From an uncultured Clostridia bacterium (GTDB lineage Bacteria > Bacillota_A > Clostridia > Christensenellales > CAG-138): 16,984 bases of DNA. Shown here piece after piece: positions 8,629 to 16,266 of the stretch. The position numbers were made by a program, and so were the translations under genes. The stretch spans positions 1-16,984 of the forward strand of contig CAMYWS010000010.1 of NCBI GenBank assembly GCA_947302865.1, written 5' to 3'. The notes beneath the pieces are model-generated. The model had not been told where the DNA came from, ran no database searches, and saw only the letters and a program-made list of their open reading frames with translations. Each line of letters begins with the position of its first letter. Within the stretch, counting starts at the first letter, position 1.

Positions 8629-10543
8629 ATTTGTTATCGAATGTCCGCGGTGCGGAAAGTACGCAGAAGCAAAGACCGGATTCTTTGCGAAGAAGAGAAT
8701 CGAATGTTCGTGCGGGAACGTGATCAACGTGCGCACGGATAAGTTATCGAGCCGCAAGTGCCCGCACTGCGGCAACGACGTCGTGTTTGACCAGTCGAAA
8801 GGCGCGGACGCAAAATGCCCGGTCTGCCACGAGCCGATCAACACCATGGCGGAACAGGACAAAACCGTCACCTTTACCTGCGCGCAATGCGGGATCGAGC
8901 TGCGCGCATCACGCGGCGCGTCGCGCTATGTCTGCCCGGTCTGCGATTTCGACAACAACGTCGTCGAACGTGCAGAGAAGGCCCGCATCAGCAAGGAAGG
9001 GATTGCGAGCATCATCAAGTATGAGGGCGACAACAACACGTTCGTGTGGAAGCACCCGATCGAGGACTTCAACCTCGGCTCGCAGTTGATCGTGCATGAA
9101 TCGCAGGAAGCGATCTTCTTCAAGGACGGACAGGCGCTTGACCTGTTCGGACCGGGTCGCTATACGCTCGAAACGCAGCAGCTTCCGATGCTCGAAAAGG
9201 TCTACAAACTGCCGACCGATTCCGAGAAAACATTCCATTCCGAGGTCTACTTCATCAACAAGACCGTGCAGATGGGCATGAAGTGGGGCACGCCAGATAA
9301 GGTGCGCTTCATTGACCCGCTGACCGGCACGCCTCTGGAAATCGGCGCATCGGGCGAAATGAACCTGATGGTTGAAAATTCGAGAAAGCTCCTGGTCAAG
9401 CTCGTCGGCACCACAAGCGGCATCGCGTGGGAGGACGGACCGGGCTTCACGAAGTCGCTGCAGGCGTCGTTCCGTCCGATGATCACGAGCGCGGTCAAAG
9501 CGAATCTCGGTGCGGTCATCAAGAACAACGAGATCGACATCCTTGAGGTCGATGAAAAGCTCGAGCTGATCTCCGCAAAGCTGCATGAAAAGGTCAACGA
9601 GGGCTTTGCGGAATACGGCCTTGCCGTGCCGCAGTTCTATGTGACGAGCGTCGTGCTGCCGGAGAGCGATCCGAACTTCAAGCGCATTCGCGAGCTTCAC
9701 ACGATCGTGCTGCAGACGCGCGTGATCCAGGCCGAAGCGACGGTTAAAACCGTACAGGCGCAGAGTCAGGCGCAGTACCGCACCGCCGAGGAGCAGAGCA
9801 AGGCGGCGATCGAAGCGGCACGCAGGCAGGCAGAACTGGAGCGCCAGACGACCGAGACCGAGGTCGCGCGGCGCGAGGCCGAGCGCAGGGTGATCGCGGC
9901 GCAGGCGGAGGCGCAGGCGCAACGTATGCAGGGTCTGACCGAGGCCGAGATCATGGCGGCAAAGGGCTACAGTCAGAAAGACGTCCTGCAGGCCGAGGTG
10001 CAGAAAGCGTATGCCGAGGGCATCGGCAACATGGGACCGGCGATCTCGGCAGGCGGCGGCGGAAGCAGCATCGTCGGGGATATGCTTGGTCTCGGCGTCG
10101 GCATGGCGGCGGCAAGCACGATCGCGCCGCAGATCGGCAGCATGTTCGGCAATATGCAGCCGCAGGGTGCCAATCAACCGGCACAGCCCGCAGCGCCTGG
10201 CGACGGTTGGGACTGCATGTGCGGCACGAAGGGCATCACGTTCAAGTTCTGTCCGAACTGCGGCAAGCCGAAGCCCGCGCCGGAATCCGGATGGATCTGC
10301 CCGAACTGCGGCAAGACCGGCATCACGTTCAACTTCTGCCCCGATTGCGGCACGAAAAAGCCGGAAGCGAACAAGGGGTGGGACTGCCCGGACTGCGGCA
10401 TGAAGAACATCAATTTTAACTTCTGCCCGAACTGCGGCAAAAAGAAGCCGGAAGCGCCAGCAACATGGGACTGTCCCGATTGCGGCATCAAGAATATCAC
10501 GTTTAACTTCTGCCCGAACTGCGGCAAAAAGAAGGGGGAATAA
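8621..10543 (+). CDS. SPFH/band-7 protein with seven zinc ribbons
   Basis: 640 residues; ATG 8621 lies inside the end of the SIR2 gene and follows GGAGG at 8607-8611. N-terminus: three Cys4 ribbons (C8/C11/C29/C31, C47/C50/C66/C69, C87/C90/C105/C108). An SPFH-like region (about 145-350) resembles the 'virion core protein' YdjI type (FKDGQALDLFGPGRYTL). Next comes an Ala/Glu/Gln-rich coiled coil (about 365-445), a Gly/Ala-rich hydrophobic stretch (about 470-515), then four tandem ribbons of the form W-x-C-x2-C ... NFCPxCG (about 530-640). The first of the four has CMC instead of C-x2-C. SPFH proteins assemble into membrane-associated rings and scaffold other proteins. In Bacillus a related protein works with membrane partners and PspA; a similar anchor role here is inference. 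Codon use looks GC-rich and well adapted. Confidence 0.9.
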   Translation: MSKFVIECPRCGKYAEAKTGFFAKKRIECSCGNVINVRTDKLSSRKCPHCGNDVVFDQSKGADAKCPVCHEPINTMAEQDKTVTFTCAQCGIELRASRGASRYVCPVCDFDNNVVERAEKARISKEGIASIIKYEGDNNTFVWKHPIEDFNLGSQLIVHESQEAIFFKDGQALDLFGPGRYTLETQQLPMLEKVYKLPTDSEKTFHSEVYFINKTVQMGMKWGTPDKVRFIDPLTGTPLEIGASGEMNLMVENSRKLLVKLVGTTSGIAWEDGPGFTKSLQASFRPMITSAVKANLGAVIKNNEIDILEVDEKLELISAKLHEKVNEGFAEYGLAVPQFYVTSVVLPESDPNFKRIRELHTIVLQTRVIQAEATVKTVQAQSQAQYRTAEEQSKAAIEAARRQAELERQTTETEVARREAERRVIAAQAEAQAQRMQGLTEAEIMAAKGYSQKDVLQAEVQKAYAEGIGNMGPAISAGGGGSSIVGDMLGLGVGMAAASTIAPQIGSMFGNMQPQGANQPAQPAAPGDGWDCMCGTKGITFKFCPNCGKPKPAPESGWICPNCGKTGITFNFCPDCGTKKPEANKGWDCPDCGMKNINFNFCPNCGKKKPEAPATWDCPDCGIKNITFNFCPNCGKKKGE

Positions 10544-10546
10544 ACC

Positions 10547-11245
10547 ATGAAGCTCGAAAAGAAACAGATCCGGGGGATCGCCCTTTTTGCAATCATCCTT
10601 GTCGTGTATAACATCCTTGCATTCGTGATTCCGTTCCCGAAAAACGGCTGTTTCTGGGCGGCTTGGGCGTTCGGGCTTGTTGCGATCCTACTGCAGATCC
10701 CGATTCTGCTGCTTGCGTTCCGTAACGGCGAGACCGTCAAAAGCAAGTTCTACGGCTTCCCGATCGCGCGCGTCGGCGTGATCTATCTGATCGCGCAGAT
10801 GATCGTCACCGTTCTGTTCTTCGCGCTTGCGTTTGTCAAATGCCCCGCATGGATTCCGGTCGTGATCTCTGTGCTGGTGCTTGCGGCAGGTCTGCTCGGC
10901 GTGATCGCCACGGACGCCGCGCGCGACGAGATCGAACGGCAGGAAAAGACGGTCAAGGTCAACACAACCGCCATGCGCACCCTGCAGGCGTCGGTTGCGT
11001 CGCTTGCCGACCGCTGCGCCGATCCGACTCTGAAAAAGTCAGTATCGGCACTTGCCGAGGAACTGCGCTATGCCGATCCGGTGTCTATTGAAGCGACGGC
11101 AGCAGCGGAACGCACGCTCGAATCGACGTTATCCGAGCTTGAAAAGGCGATCGTCGCAAACGATACCGAGACCGCCGCTGCGCTCTGTGCATCCATGAAG
11201 AACACCCTTTCCGAACGCAATCGCATCGCAAAGATCGGGAAATAA
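10547..11245 (+). CDS. Four-helix membrane protein with cytoplasmic helical tail
   Basis: 232 residues; ATG 10547 starts 3 bases after the SPFH stop, with GAAGGGGG at 10531-10538 inside the SPFH gene. Hydrophobic segments at about 9-29, 35-57, 74-97 and 101-121 predict four membrane helices. A charged helical tail (about 122-232) is rich in Ala, Glu, Leu and Thr. I do not recognise a named family. The tight spacing suggests it is made together with the SPFH protein and could be its membrane partner; the tail would then face the cytoplasm and could contact SPFH or TIR proteins. No catalytic motif is visible. Confidence 0.85.
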   Translation: MKLEKKQIRGIALFAIILVVYNILAFVIPFPKNGCFWAAWAFGLVAILLQIPILLLAFRNGETVKSKFYGFPIARVGVIYLIAQMIVTVLFFALAFVKCPAWIPVVISVLVLAAGLLGVIATDAARDEIERQEKTVKVNTTAMRTLQASVASLADRCADPTLKKSVSALAEELRYADPVSIEATAAAERTLESTLSELEKAIVANDTETAAALCASMKNTLSERNRIAKIGK

Positions 11246-11255
11246 GGAGTAAACC

Positions 11256-13070
11256 ATGGCAACAAAACTGCAATGTGAGATCTGCGGCGGGAAGCTGATC
11301 GGTAAAGCCGGCGGCATTTATGAGTGCGATTCCTGCGGCATGGAATACGATACCACCTGGGTCAAGGAGAAGATTCAGCAGATTCAGGGCACGGTCAAGG
11401 TCGAAGGCACGGTCGAAGTCACCGGCAAGGTGCAGGTCGATTCGCAGGCGAATAAGGATGCTCTGATCAAACGCGCTAATCTGCTGCTCGAGGACGGAGA
11501 TTGGGACGAAGCGGTTCGATACGGCAATCAGGTGCTGGATATGGATCCCGAATGCGCCGAGGCATATTTGATTAAGTTCCTTGCAGCGCATAAGCTTCAT
11601 AGAGAAACCGATCTTTCTTCTTTGAGCATCATTGTGAGAAAACAAAGTGTAAGAGATCTGCAGGAGGAGACAAAGGCAAAACGTCTTAAAATCATTGATT
11701 CTGTCTACTTTGTTGATCCGTCAGAGATTGACAAGTATTTGAAGTATTATGTTCTGTCGGTGGAAGCGCGGCCGTTGCTGAAAGAATCGGATTTTCAGGA
11801 GAAGGATTTCCAGAAAGTCATGAAATACGCTGCACCGGAGCTGAAGCAGCGAATTGAAGGGTATAAGGTCGAGGCAAAAGATAAAGCCCGCAAGGTGGAA
11901 AATGAACATCGAAAGAAAGAAACAGAGTTTGCACAGCAGTATACCGCGAGAATCAAAACGGTTAAGGAAAAGGATAAAGAGCGATGCATAAAGAAGCGCG
12001 CAGAACTTGCCCCACTGTTTGCTGCGGCGAGACTGATCAGTAATGCGGGCGACGATGCGGTTGGATTACGGACTGACGGAACCGTTTGCGGCAGAGAGAA
12101 CAGTCCCGATTGGCAGGGGATTGTGTCAATTTTTGGGAACGGTTATGGCATGGGATTGGCATTGAAAGCAGACGGGACTGTCATAGGAAACTCGGCTCCT
12201 GAGTGGAGAACGATCAAAAAAGTATCATCCCGCTCAGATCATACTGTCGGACTAAAAGCGGACGGGACAGTTGTAGCGACCGGGAATAACGATAATGGAC
12301 AGTGCAATGTTTCAGATTGGAAAGGCATCGTTGACATTGCGGCTACAAGCAAATATACGTTTGGGTTGAAAGAGAATGGAACGGTCGTTTGCACACCCGA
12401 GGTCAAAGAAGTGAGCCGATGGTCGGAAATTGTATCAATCGAGGCAGGAGAAAGCCATATAGTGGGACTGACGGTCGACGGTACAGTTGTCGCACATTAT
12501 TTAGGATCGGAGTATTTAAAGAAAAACCAATGCGATGTTTCTTCGTGGCGAAATATTGTGGCAATTTCCGCAGCTCATAATCACACTGTTGGTTTAAGAG
12601 AAAACGGAACAGTTTGCGCGACGCGCATTCCGCCGTATAAAAAAAGTGCAATATTTGCCGGTATTGATATTCATTCCCCGGATTATAACCAGTGTAACGT
12701 CAGTGACTGGGAAGATATCGTAGCAATTGTAGCCAGCTATAGCATCACAGTCGGATTGAAACGGGATGGAACGGTCGTCTCGACAAGTGAATCGGAGGGA
12801 ACTAAAACGTACAATTGGAAACTGTTCGACCGATTTGAAACCATTGAGGAAGAACAGAGAACGAAAATCAAAGCAAACAGAATGAAACGACTGAAAGAAG
12901 CCGAGCAAAATCTGAATCAGTTGAAGACAGAGCTTGCAAATCTAAAAGGTCTGTTTACCGGGAAGCGCCGCCAAGAATTGGAAAGGCGCATCGAGTATCA
13001 GAAGGAAATGCTCGGAAAGATACAGAATGAGGTTCGGCATTATCAGGAATTGGAAGCGGAAAATGCATAA
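11256..13070 (+). CDS. Zn-ribbon/TPR/RCC1 protein lacking a TIR domain
   Basis: 604 residues; ATG 11256 follows AAGGAG (11244-11249), which overlaps the previous stop. Zinc ribbon (C7, C10, C24, C27), then a short G-T-V-x-V-x-G-type beta repeat (about 44-61). The TPR-like module shared with the TIR paralogues (about 68-107, ending in AEAYL) follows, then a divergent charged helical region (about 110-250). Seven RCC1 blades lie at about 269, 300, 331, 370, 404, 446 and 500. The coiled-coil tail (about 530-600) has LANLKGLFTGKRRQEL. It is clearly related to its neighbours but lacks the enzymatic TIR segment, so it may be a sensor, adaptor or regulator that pairs with them through the tail; this is inference. 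No membrane segment is visible, so it is probably cytoplasmic. Confidence 0.9.
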   Translation: MATKLQCEICGGKLIGKAGGIYECDSCGMEYDTTWVKEKIQQIQGTVKVEGTVEVTGKVQVDSQANKDALIKRANLLLEDGDWDEAVRYGNQVLDMDPECAEAYLIKFLAAHKLHRETDLSSLSIIVRKQSVRDLQEETKAKRLKIIDSVYFVDPSEIDKYLKYYVLSVEARPLLKESDFQEKDFQKVMKYAAPELKQRIEGYKVEAKDKARKVENEHRKKETEFAQQYTARIKTVKEKDKERCIKKRAELAPLFAAARLISNAGDDAVGLRTDGTVCGRENSPDWQGIVSIFGNGYGMGLALKADGTVIGNSAPEWRTIKKVSSRSDHTVGLKADGTVVATGNNDNGQCNVSDWKGIVDIAATSKYTFGLKENGTVVCTPEVKEVSRWSEIVSIEAGESHIVGLTVDGTVVAHYLGSEYLKKNQCDVSSWRNIVAISAAHNHTVGLRENGTVCATRIPPYKKSAIFAGIDIHSPDYNQCNVSDWEDIVAIVASYSITVGLKRDGTVVSTSESEGTKTYNWKLFDRFETIEEEQRTKIKANRMKRLKEAEQNLNQLKTELANLKGLFTGKRRQELERRIEYQKEMLGKIQNEVRHYQELEAENA

Positions 13071-13097
13071 CGAGGGCAAAAGCACACGTAAAACTGT

Positions 13098-13105
13098 GAG
13101 GAGGG
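13098..13105 (+). promoter_or_regulatory. Shine-Dalgarno before the fourth TIR gene, with remnant of an older leader
   Basis: GAGGAGGG lies 6 bases before ATG 13112. About 30 bases upstream, right after the previous stop, is a copy of the family leader block ACGAGGGCA. The 41-base gap therefore looks like an ancestral leader followed by a newly placed ribosome site. Confidence 0.65.
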
Positions 13106-13111
13106 CAAGGC

Positions 13112-16072
13112 ATGGCAATCTTCAAATGCAAAATGTGCGGAGGCACGATTGAATTCAACGAAGGCGATACGATCGGCGTGTGCGACAGCTGCGGAACGAA
13201 GCAAACGCTGCCGCGGCTCGATTCCGATCGCAAGACGAACCTGTACGACCGCGCGAACCATTTTCGCCGGAACAACGAGTTCGACAAGGCCATGTCGATC
13301 TACGAGAGCATTCTGAACGAGGATCCGACCGATGCCGAGGCATACTGGTCGATCGTGCTCTGCCGCTACGGCATCGAGTACGTCGAGGATCCCGCGACGC
13401 ATCGCCGCGTTCCAACGGTCAACCGCGCACAGTTCACCTCGATCTTCGATGACGAGGACTATAAATCCGCACTGAAAAACGCGGACGCCCTGCAGCGCTC
13501 GATCTATGAGGACGAGGCAAAAACGATCAACGAGATCCAGAAGGGCATCCTCGAAATCAGCGCCAAGGAGGAACCGTTCGACGTCTTCATCTGCTATAAG
13601 GAGACGGACGCAAACGGCCGCCGCACGCCGGATTCTGTGCTTGCCACCGATCTCTATCATCAGCTGACCAACGAGGGCTTCAAGGTCTTCTTCTCGCGCA
13701 TTACGCTGGAGGACAAGCTCGGCACGGCATACGAGCCGTACATCTTCGCCGCGCTGAACTCCGCAAAGGCGATGGTCGTGCTCGGCACGAAACCGGAGCA
13801 TTTCAACGCCGTCTGGGTGAAAAACGAGTGGAGCCGCTACCTTGCGCTGATCAAGACGGGCGCGAAGAAGACGCTGATCCCCGCGTACCGCGACATGGAC
13901 CCGTACGATCTGCCGGAGGAGTTTTCGCATCTGCAGGCGCAGGATATGAGTAAGCTCGGTTTTATGCAGGATCTGATCCGCGGGATCAAAAAGATCGTCA
14001 GAACCGACGAGCCGAAGCCGACGACCATCCGCGAAACGGTCGTGCAGCAGGCGGCGCAGACCAATACCGCGCCGCTGCTTCGCCGTGCATTTATGTTCCT
14101 GGAGGACAGTAACTGGCAGAGCGCAGATGAATACTGCGAGAAGGTTCTCGATCTTGACCCCGAAAACGCGGAAGCATATCTCGGCAAGCTGATGGCGGAG
14201 CTGCACGTCAGGGGCCGCGACAATCTGAAAAACAAACCGTTTCCGTTCGACAACCGGAACAATTATCAGAAGGCGATTCGATTTGGCGACGATGCGCTGA
14301 AAAAGAAGCTGATGAACGACGTCGCTTTCATCAATGACCGCAACGAAACCGAGCGCAAGGAGGAAATCTATCAGAACGCGCTTGCGGAAATGCGCGAAGA
14401 GACCGAGCAGGGATATCAAAAAGCGGAGGAACTGCTTTCCGGCATTCCCGGATATAAGGACGCGGACGTGCTGAAAGCGCAGTGCCCGGACCTCGCGGAG
14501 ACCACCCGCAAGGAGGGGATCTATCAGAGCGCGCTTGCAGAGATGCGTAAGGAGAAAGAGCAGAGCTATCGGAACGCAGCGGAACTGTTCGGATCCATTC
14601 CGGATCACAGGGACGCAGCGGACAAGCGCAGGGAATGCGACGAACTGGTGGAGGGTATACGCAAGGACGGTATTTATCGGGAAGCCGTGTCGCTCATGCA
14701 GGAGGTAACGCGTGCGCAAAACGAGGGTGCCGACATCACAGAAAACAAAGTCATCAGCAGGTATCAATCGGCAATCGAAAAGCTGCAGAACATTTCCGGA
14801 TGGCGCGATGCGGATGCACAAATTGCTACCTGCAAACAGCGGATCGAAGAGATAACGCGGAAAAGGCAGGAGATCGAGCGTAAATGCACAGAAGCCATTG
14901 ATGACATGAACCGACAGATTTCCGATGCGGAAAAGGAGAAGCAATCGTGTCAAACGGAGCTCTCCAATCTGAAAGGGCTGTTTACAGGAGGTCGCCGCAA
15001 AGAACTGAATGCCAGAATTGAAGAGTGCGATACGACCATTACAAAGTGCAAAACGAGACTGTACCAAATGAAGTGCTATAGTAAAGCAAGAAACTTTTAC
15101 ATGGCCGGAGAGTATAAAGATGCAATCGCTTTGTTTATGGCATCGAAAGGGTATTCAGACAGCGCATCTTATTTGAAAAAAAGCTGGGATCAAGTTGCAG
15201 TCAGAAAAACGATTGCGGTAGGGAAGGCGCACACAGTCGGCCTTAGAGCCGATGGTACGGTCGTTGCGACGGGCAGTAATAAAAGCGGTCAATGCGATGT
15301 ATCCAACTGGACAGATATCGTGGAGATTACGGCGGGCAATGTACATACAGTTGGTCTCCGATTGGACGGCACGGTCGTTGCGACAAAGTATACAGGAGAT
15401 CAAGAGTATTATTGCGGTCAATGCGAAGTGTTCGGCTGGACGGATATCGTTGCGATCGCGGCAGGCGCTGTCCACACAGTTGGTCTCCGATTGGACGGCA
15501 CAGTCGTTGCATCAAAGGACGGTGATCAAAACCATGATTATGGTCAATGCAACGTTTCCGACTGGACGGATATCGTTGCGATCGCGGCGGGGAATCTTCA
15601 CACAGTCGGGCTGAAATCGGACGGCACGGTCGTTGCATCAAAGGATAGAAATCAAAAGCGATATCGTGGCCATTGCGACGTTTCCGGCTGGACGGACATC
15701 GTTGCGATCGCGGCGGGCGAATGGCATACAATCGGTCTCAAGTCAGACGGAACGATCGTTGCGACAGGCCATAATGGCTACGGTCAATGCGATGTTTCCG
15801 GCTGGACGGATATCGTTGCGATCGCGGCGGGGAATAATCACACAGTCGGGCTGAAATCGGACGGCACGGTCGTGGCGACCGGCTGGAATTACTGTGGTCA
15901 ATGTGACGTTTCCGGCTGGACGGATATCGTTGCGATCGCTGCATGCGTCTGTTTTGGGGCTTCTTTTACGGTCGGCCTTAAATCAGACGGCACGGTCGTG
16001 GCGGTCGGCGATAATCATAACGGTCAATGCAGCATTTCTGACTGGAATAACATCAAGCTGCCGGAACGGTAG
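13112..16072 (+). CDS. Zn-ribbon/TPR/TIR protein with homogeneous RCC1 array, ending at TAG
   Basis: 986 residues from ATG 13112. Zinc ribbon (C6, C9, C24, C27); TPR-like helices (about 41-80); TIR (about 156-295; FDVFICYKE, FFSRITLEDK, candidate Glu208, WVKNEW). Position 206 is Ala here but Glu in the others, which points to Glu208 as the conserved acid. Second TPR-like module (about 320-360); three GYKDA-type repeats (about 435-457, 486-509, 551-574); a coiled coil with LSNLKGLFTGGRRKEL (about 575-650); a further repeat (about 655-690); then seven RCC1 blades (about 705-983). The coil lies before the propeller, whereas in the other RCC1 paralogues it follows. The gene ends at TAG 16070-16072, the only annotated gene here ending in TAG, and the frame continues open into a second copy of the tail motif. 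Role as for the other TIR proteins: inferred NAD processing with a propeller sensor. Confidence 0.9.
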   Translation: MAIFKCKMCGGTIEFNEGDTIGVCDSCGTKQTLPRLDSDRKTNLYDRANHFRRNNEFDKAMSIYESILNEDPTDAEAYWSIVLCRYGIEYVEDPATHRRVPTVNRAQFTSIFDDEDYKSALKNADALQRSIYEDEAKTINEIQKGILEISAKEEPFDVFICYKETDANGRRTPDSVLATDLYHQLTNEGFKVFFSRITLEDKLGTAYEPYIFAALNSAKAMVVLGTKPEHFNAVWVKNEWSRYLALIKTGAKKTLIPAYRDMDPYDLPEEFSHLQAQDMSKLGFMQDLIRGIKKIVRTDEPKPTTIRETVVQQAAQTNTAPLLRRAFMFLEDSNWQSADEYCEKVLDLDPENAEAYLGKLMAELHVRGRDNLKNKPFPFDNRNNYQKAIRFGDDALKKKLMNDVAFINDRNETERKEEIYQNALAEMREETEQGYQKAEELLSGIPGYKDADVLKAQCPDLAETTRKEGIYQSALAEMRKEKEQSYRNAAELFGSIPDHRDAADKRRECDELVEGIRKDGIYREAVSLMQEVTRAQNEGADITENKVISRYQSAIEKLQNISGWRDADAQIATCKQRIEEITRKRQEIERKCTEAIDDMNRQISDAEKEKQSCQTELSNLKGLFTGGRRKELNARIEECDTTITKCKTRLYQMKCYSKARNFYMAGEYKDAIALFMASKGYSDSASYLKKSWDQVAVRKTIAVGKAHTVGLRADGTVVATGSNKSGQCDVSNWTDIVEITAGNVHTVGLRLDGTVVATKYTGDQEYYCGQCEVFGWTDIVAIAAGAVHTVGLRLDGTVVASKDGDQNHDYGQCNVSDWTDIVAIAAGNLHTVGLKSDGTVVASKDRNQKRYRGHCDVSGWTDIVAIAAGEWHTIGLKSDGTIVATGHNGYGQCDVSGWTDIVAIAAGNNHTVGLKSDGTVVATGWNYCGQCDVSGWTDIVAIAACVCFGASFTVGLKSDGTVVAVGDNHNGQCSISDWNNIKLPER
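15227..16051 (+). repeat. Seven-unit tandem repeat encoding RCC1 blades
   Basis: Seven units begin near 15227, 15344, 15473, 15599, 15725, 15839 and 15965 (spacing 114-129 bases). Each encodes HTVGL-x2-DGTVVA, a variable loop, GQC-x-V-x-x-W-TDIVAIAAG. The scaffold is close to identical at base level (for example GGATATCGTTGCGATCGC recurs), while the loop between VVA and GQC differs in length and sequence. Confidence 0.85.
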
Positions 16073-16252
16073 GGTGTCAATCGAAGGAAAAAGCGCTCTG
16101 CAGAAAAAAGGGAGGCGGCACGGAATGAACTTGCCAACCTAAAGGGGCTGTTTACCGGCAAGCGGCGCAAGGAACTTGAGACGCAGATCGCCGAAATGGA
16201 TCGGCAGATCGCAAAAGCCAATGCGGAACTGAAGGCTTACAATAAGGATTGA
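16073..16252 (+). pseudogene. In-frame orphan coiled-coil tail after TAG stop
   Basis: The frame of the preceding gene stays open for 59 codons after TAG 16070 and ends at TGA 16250. It encodes a charged helix with NELANLKGLFTGKRRKEL and then QIAEMDRQIAKANAEL, the same C-terminal tail that ends the proteins at 1692-4250 and 11256-13070. No start codon with a good ribosome site is apparent, so as it stands it is either an untranslated remnant or a stop-readthrough extension giving a product of about 1046 residues. The linker expected between propeller and coil seems shortened, suggesting a deletion at the junction. Confidence 0.7.
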
Positions 16253-16253
16253 T

Positions 16254-16258
16254 CGGAG
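16254..16258 (+). promoter_or_regulatory. Shine-Dalgarno supporting the GTG start at 16267
   Basis: CGGAG lies 8 bases before GTG 16267. The alternative TTG at 16249 lies upstream of this site and overlaps the preceding TGA, with no clear site of its own. Confidence 0.55.
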
Positions 16259-16266
16259 TATTAGCA

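Noticed and set aside
13043..15067. Long minus-strand open frame (674 codons) opposite the fourth TIR gene, and similar ones at 1557-3011 and 8909-10177
   Set aside because: They are mirror frames of GC-rich, well-biased + strand genes. Their translations are rich in Arg, His and Leu with no recognisable domain, whereas the + strand has clear domains throughout.
15227..16051. CRISPR-like array
   Set aside because: The units are 114-129 bases, lie in frame inside a protein gene and encode RCC1 blades.
16249..16266. TTG start for the last membrane protein
   Set aside because: It lies before the only ribosome-site-like sequence; GTG 16267 is better spaced. The choice remains uncertain by six residues.
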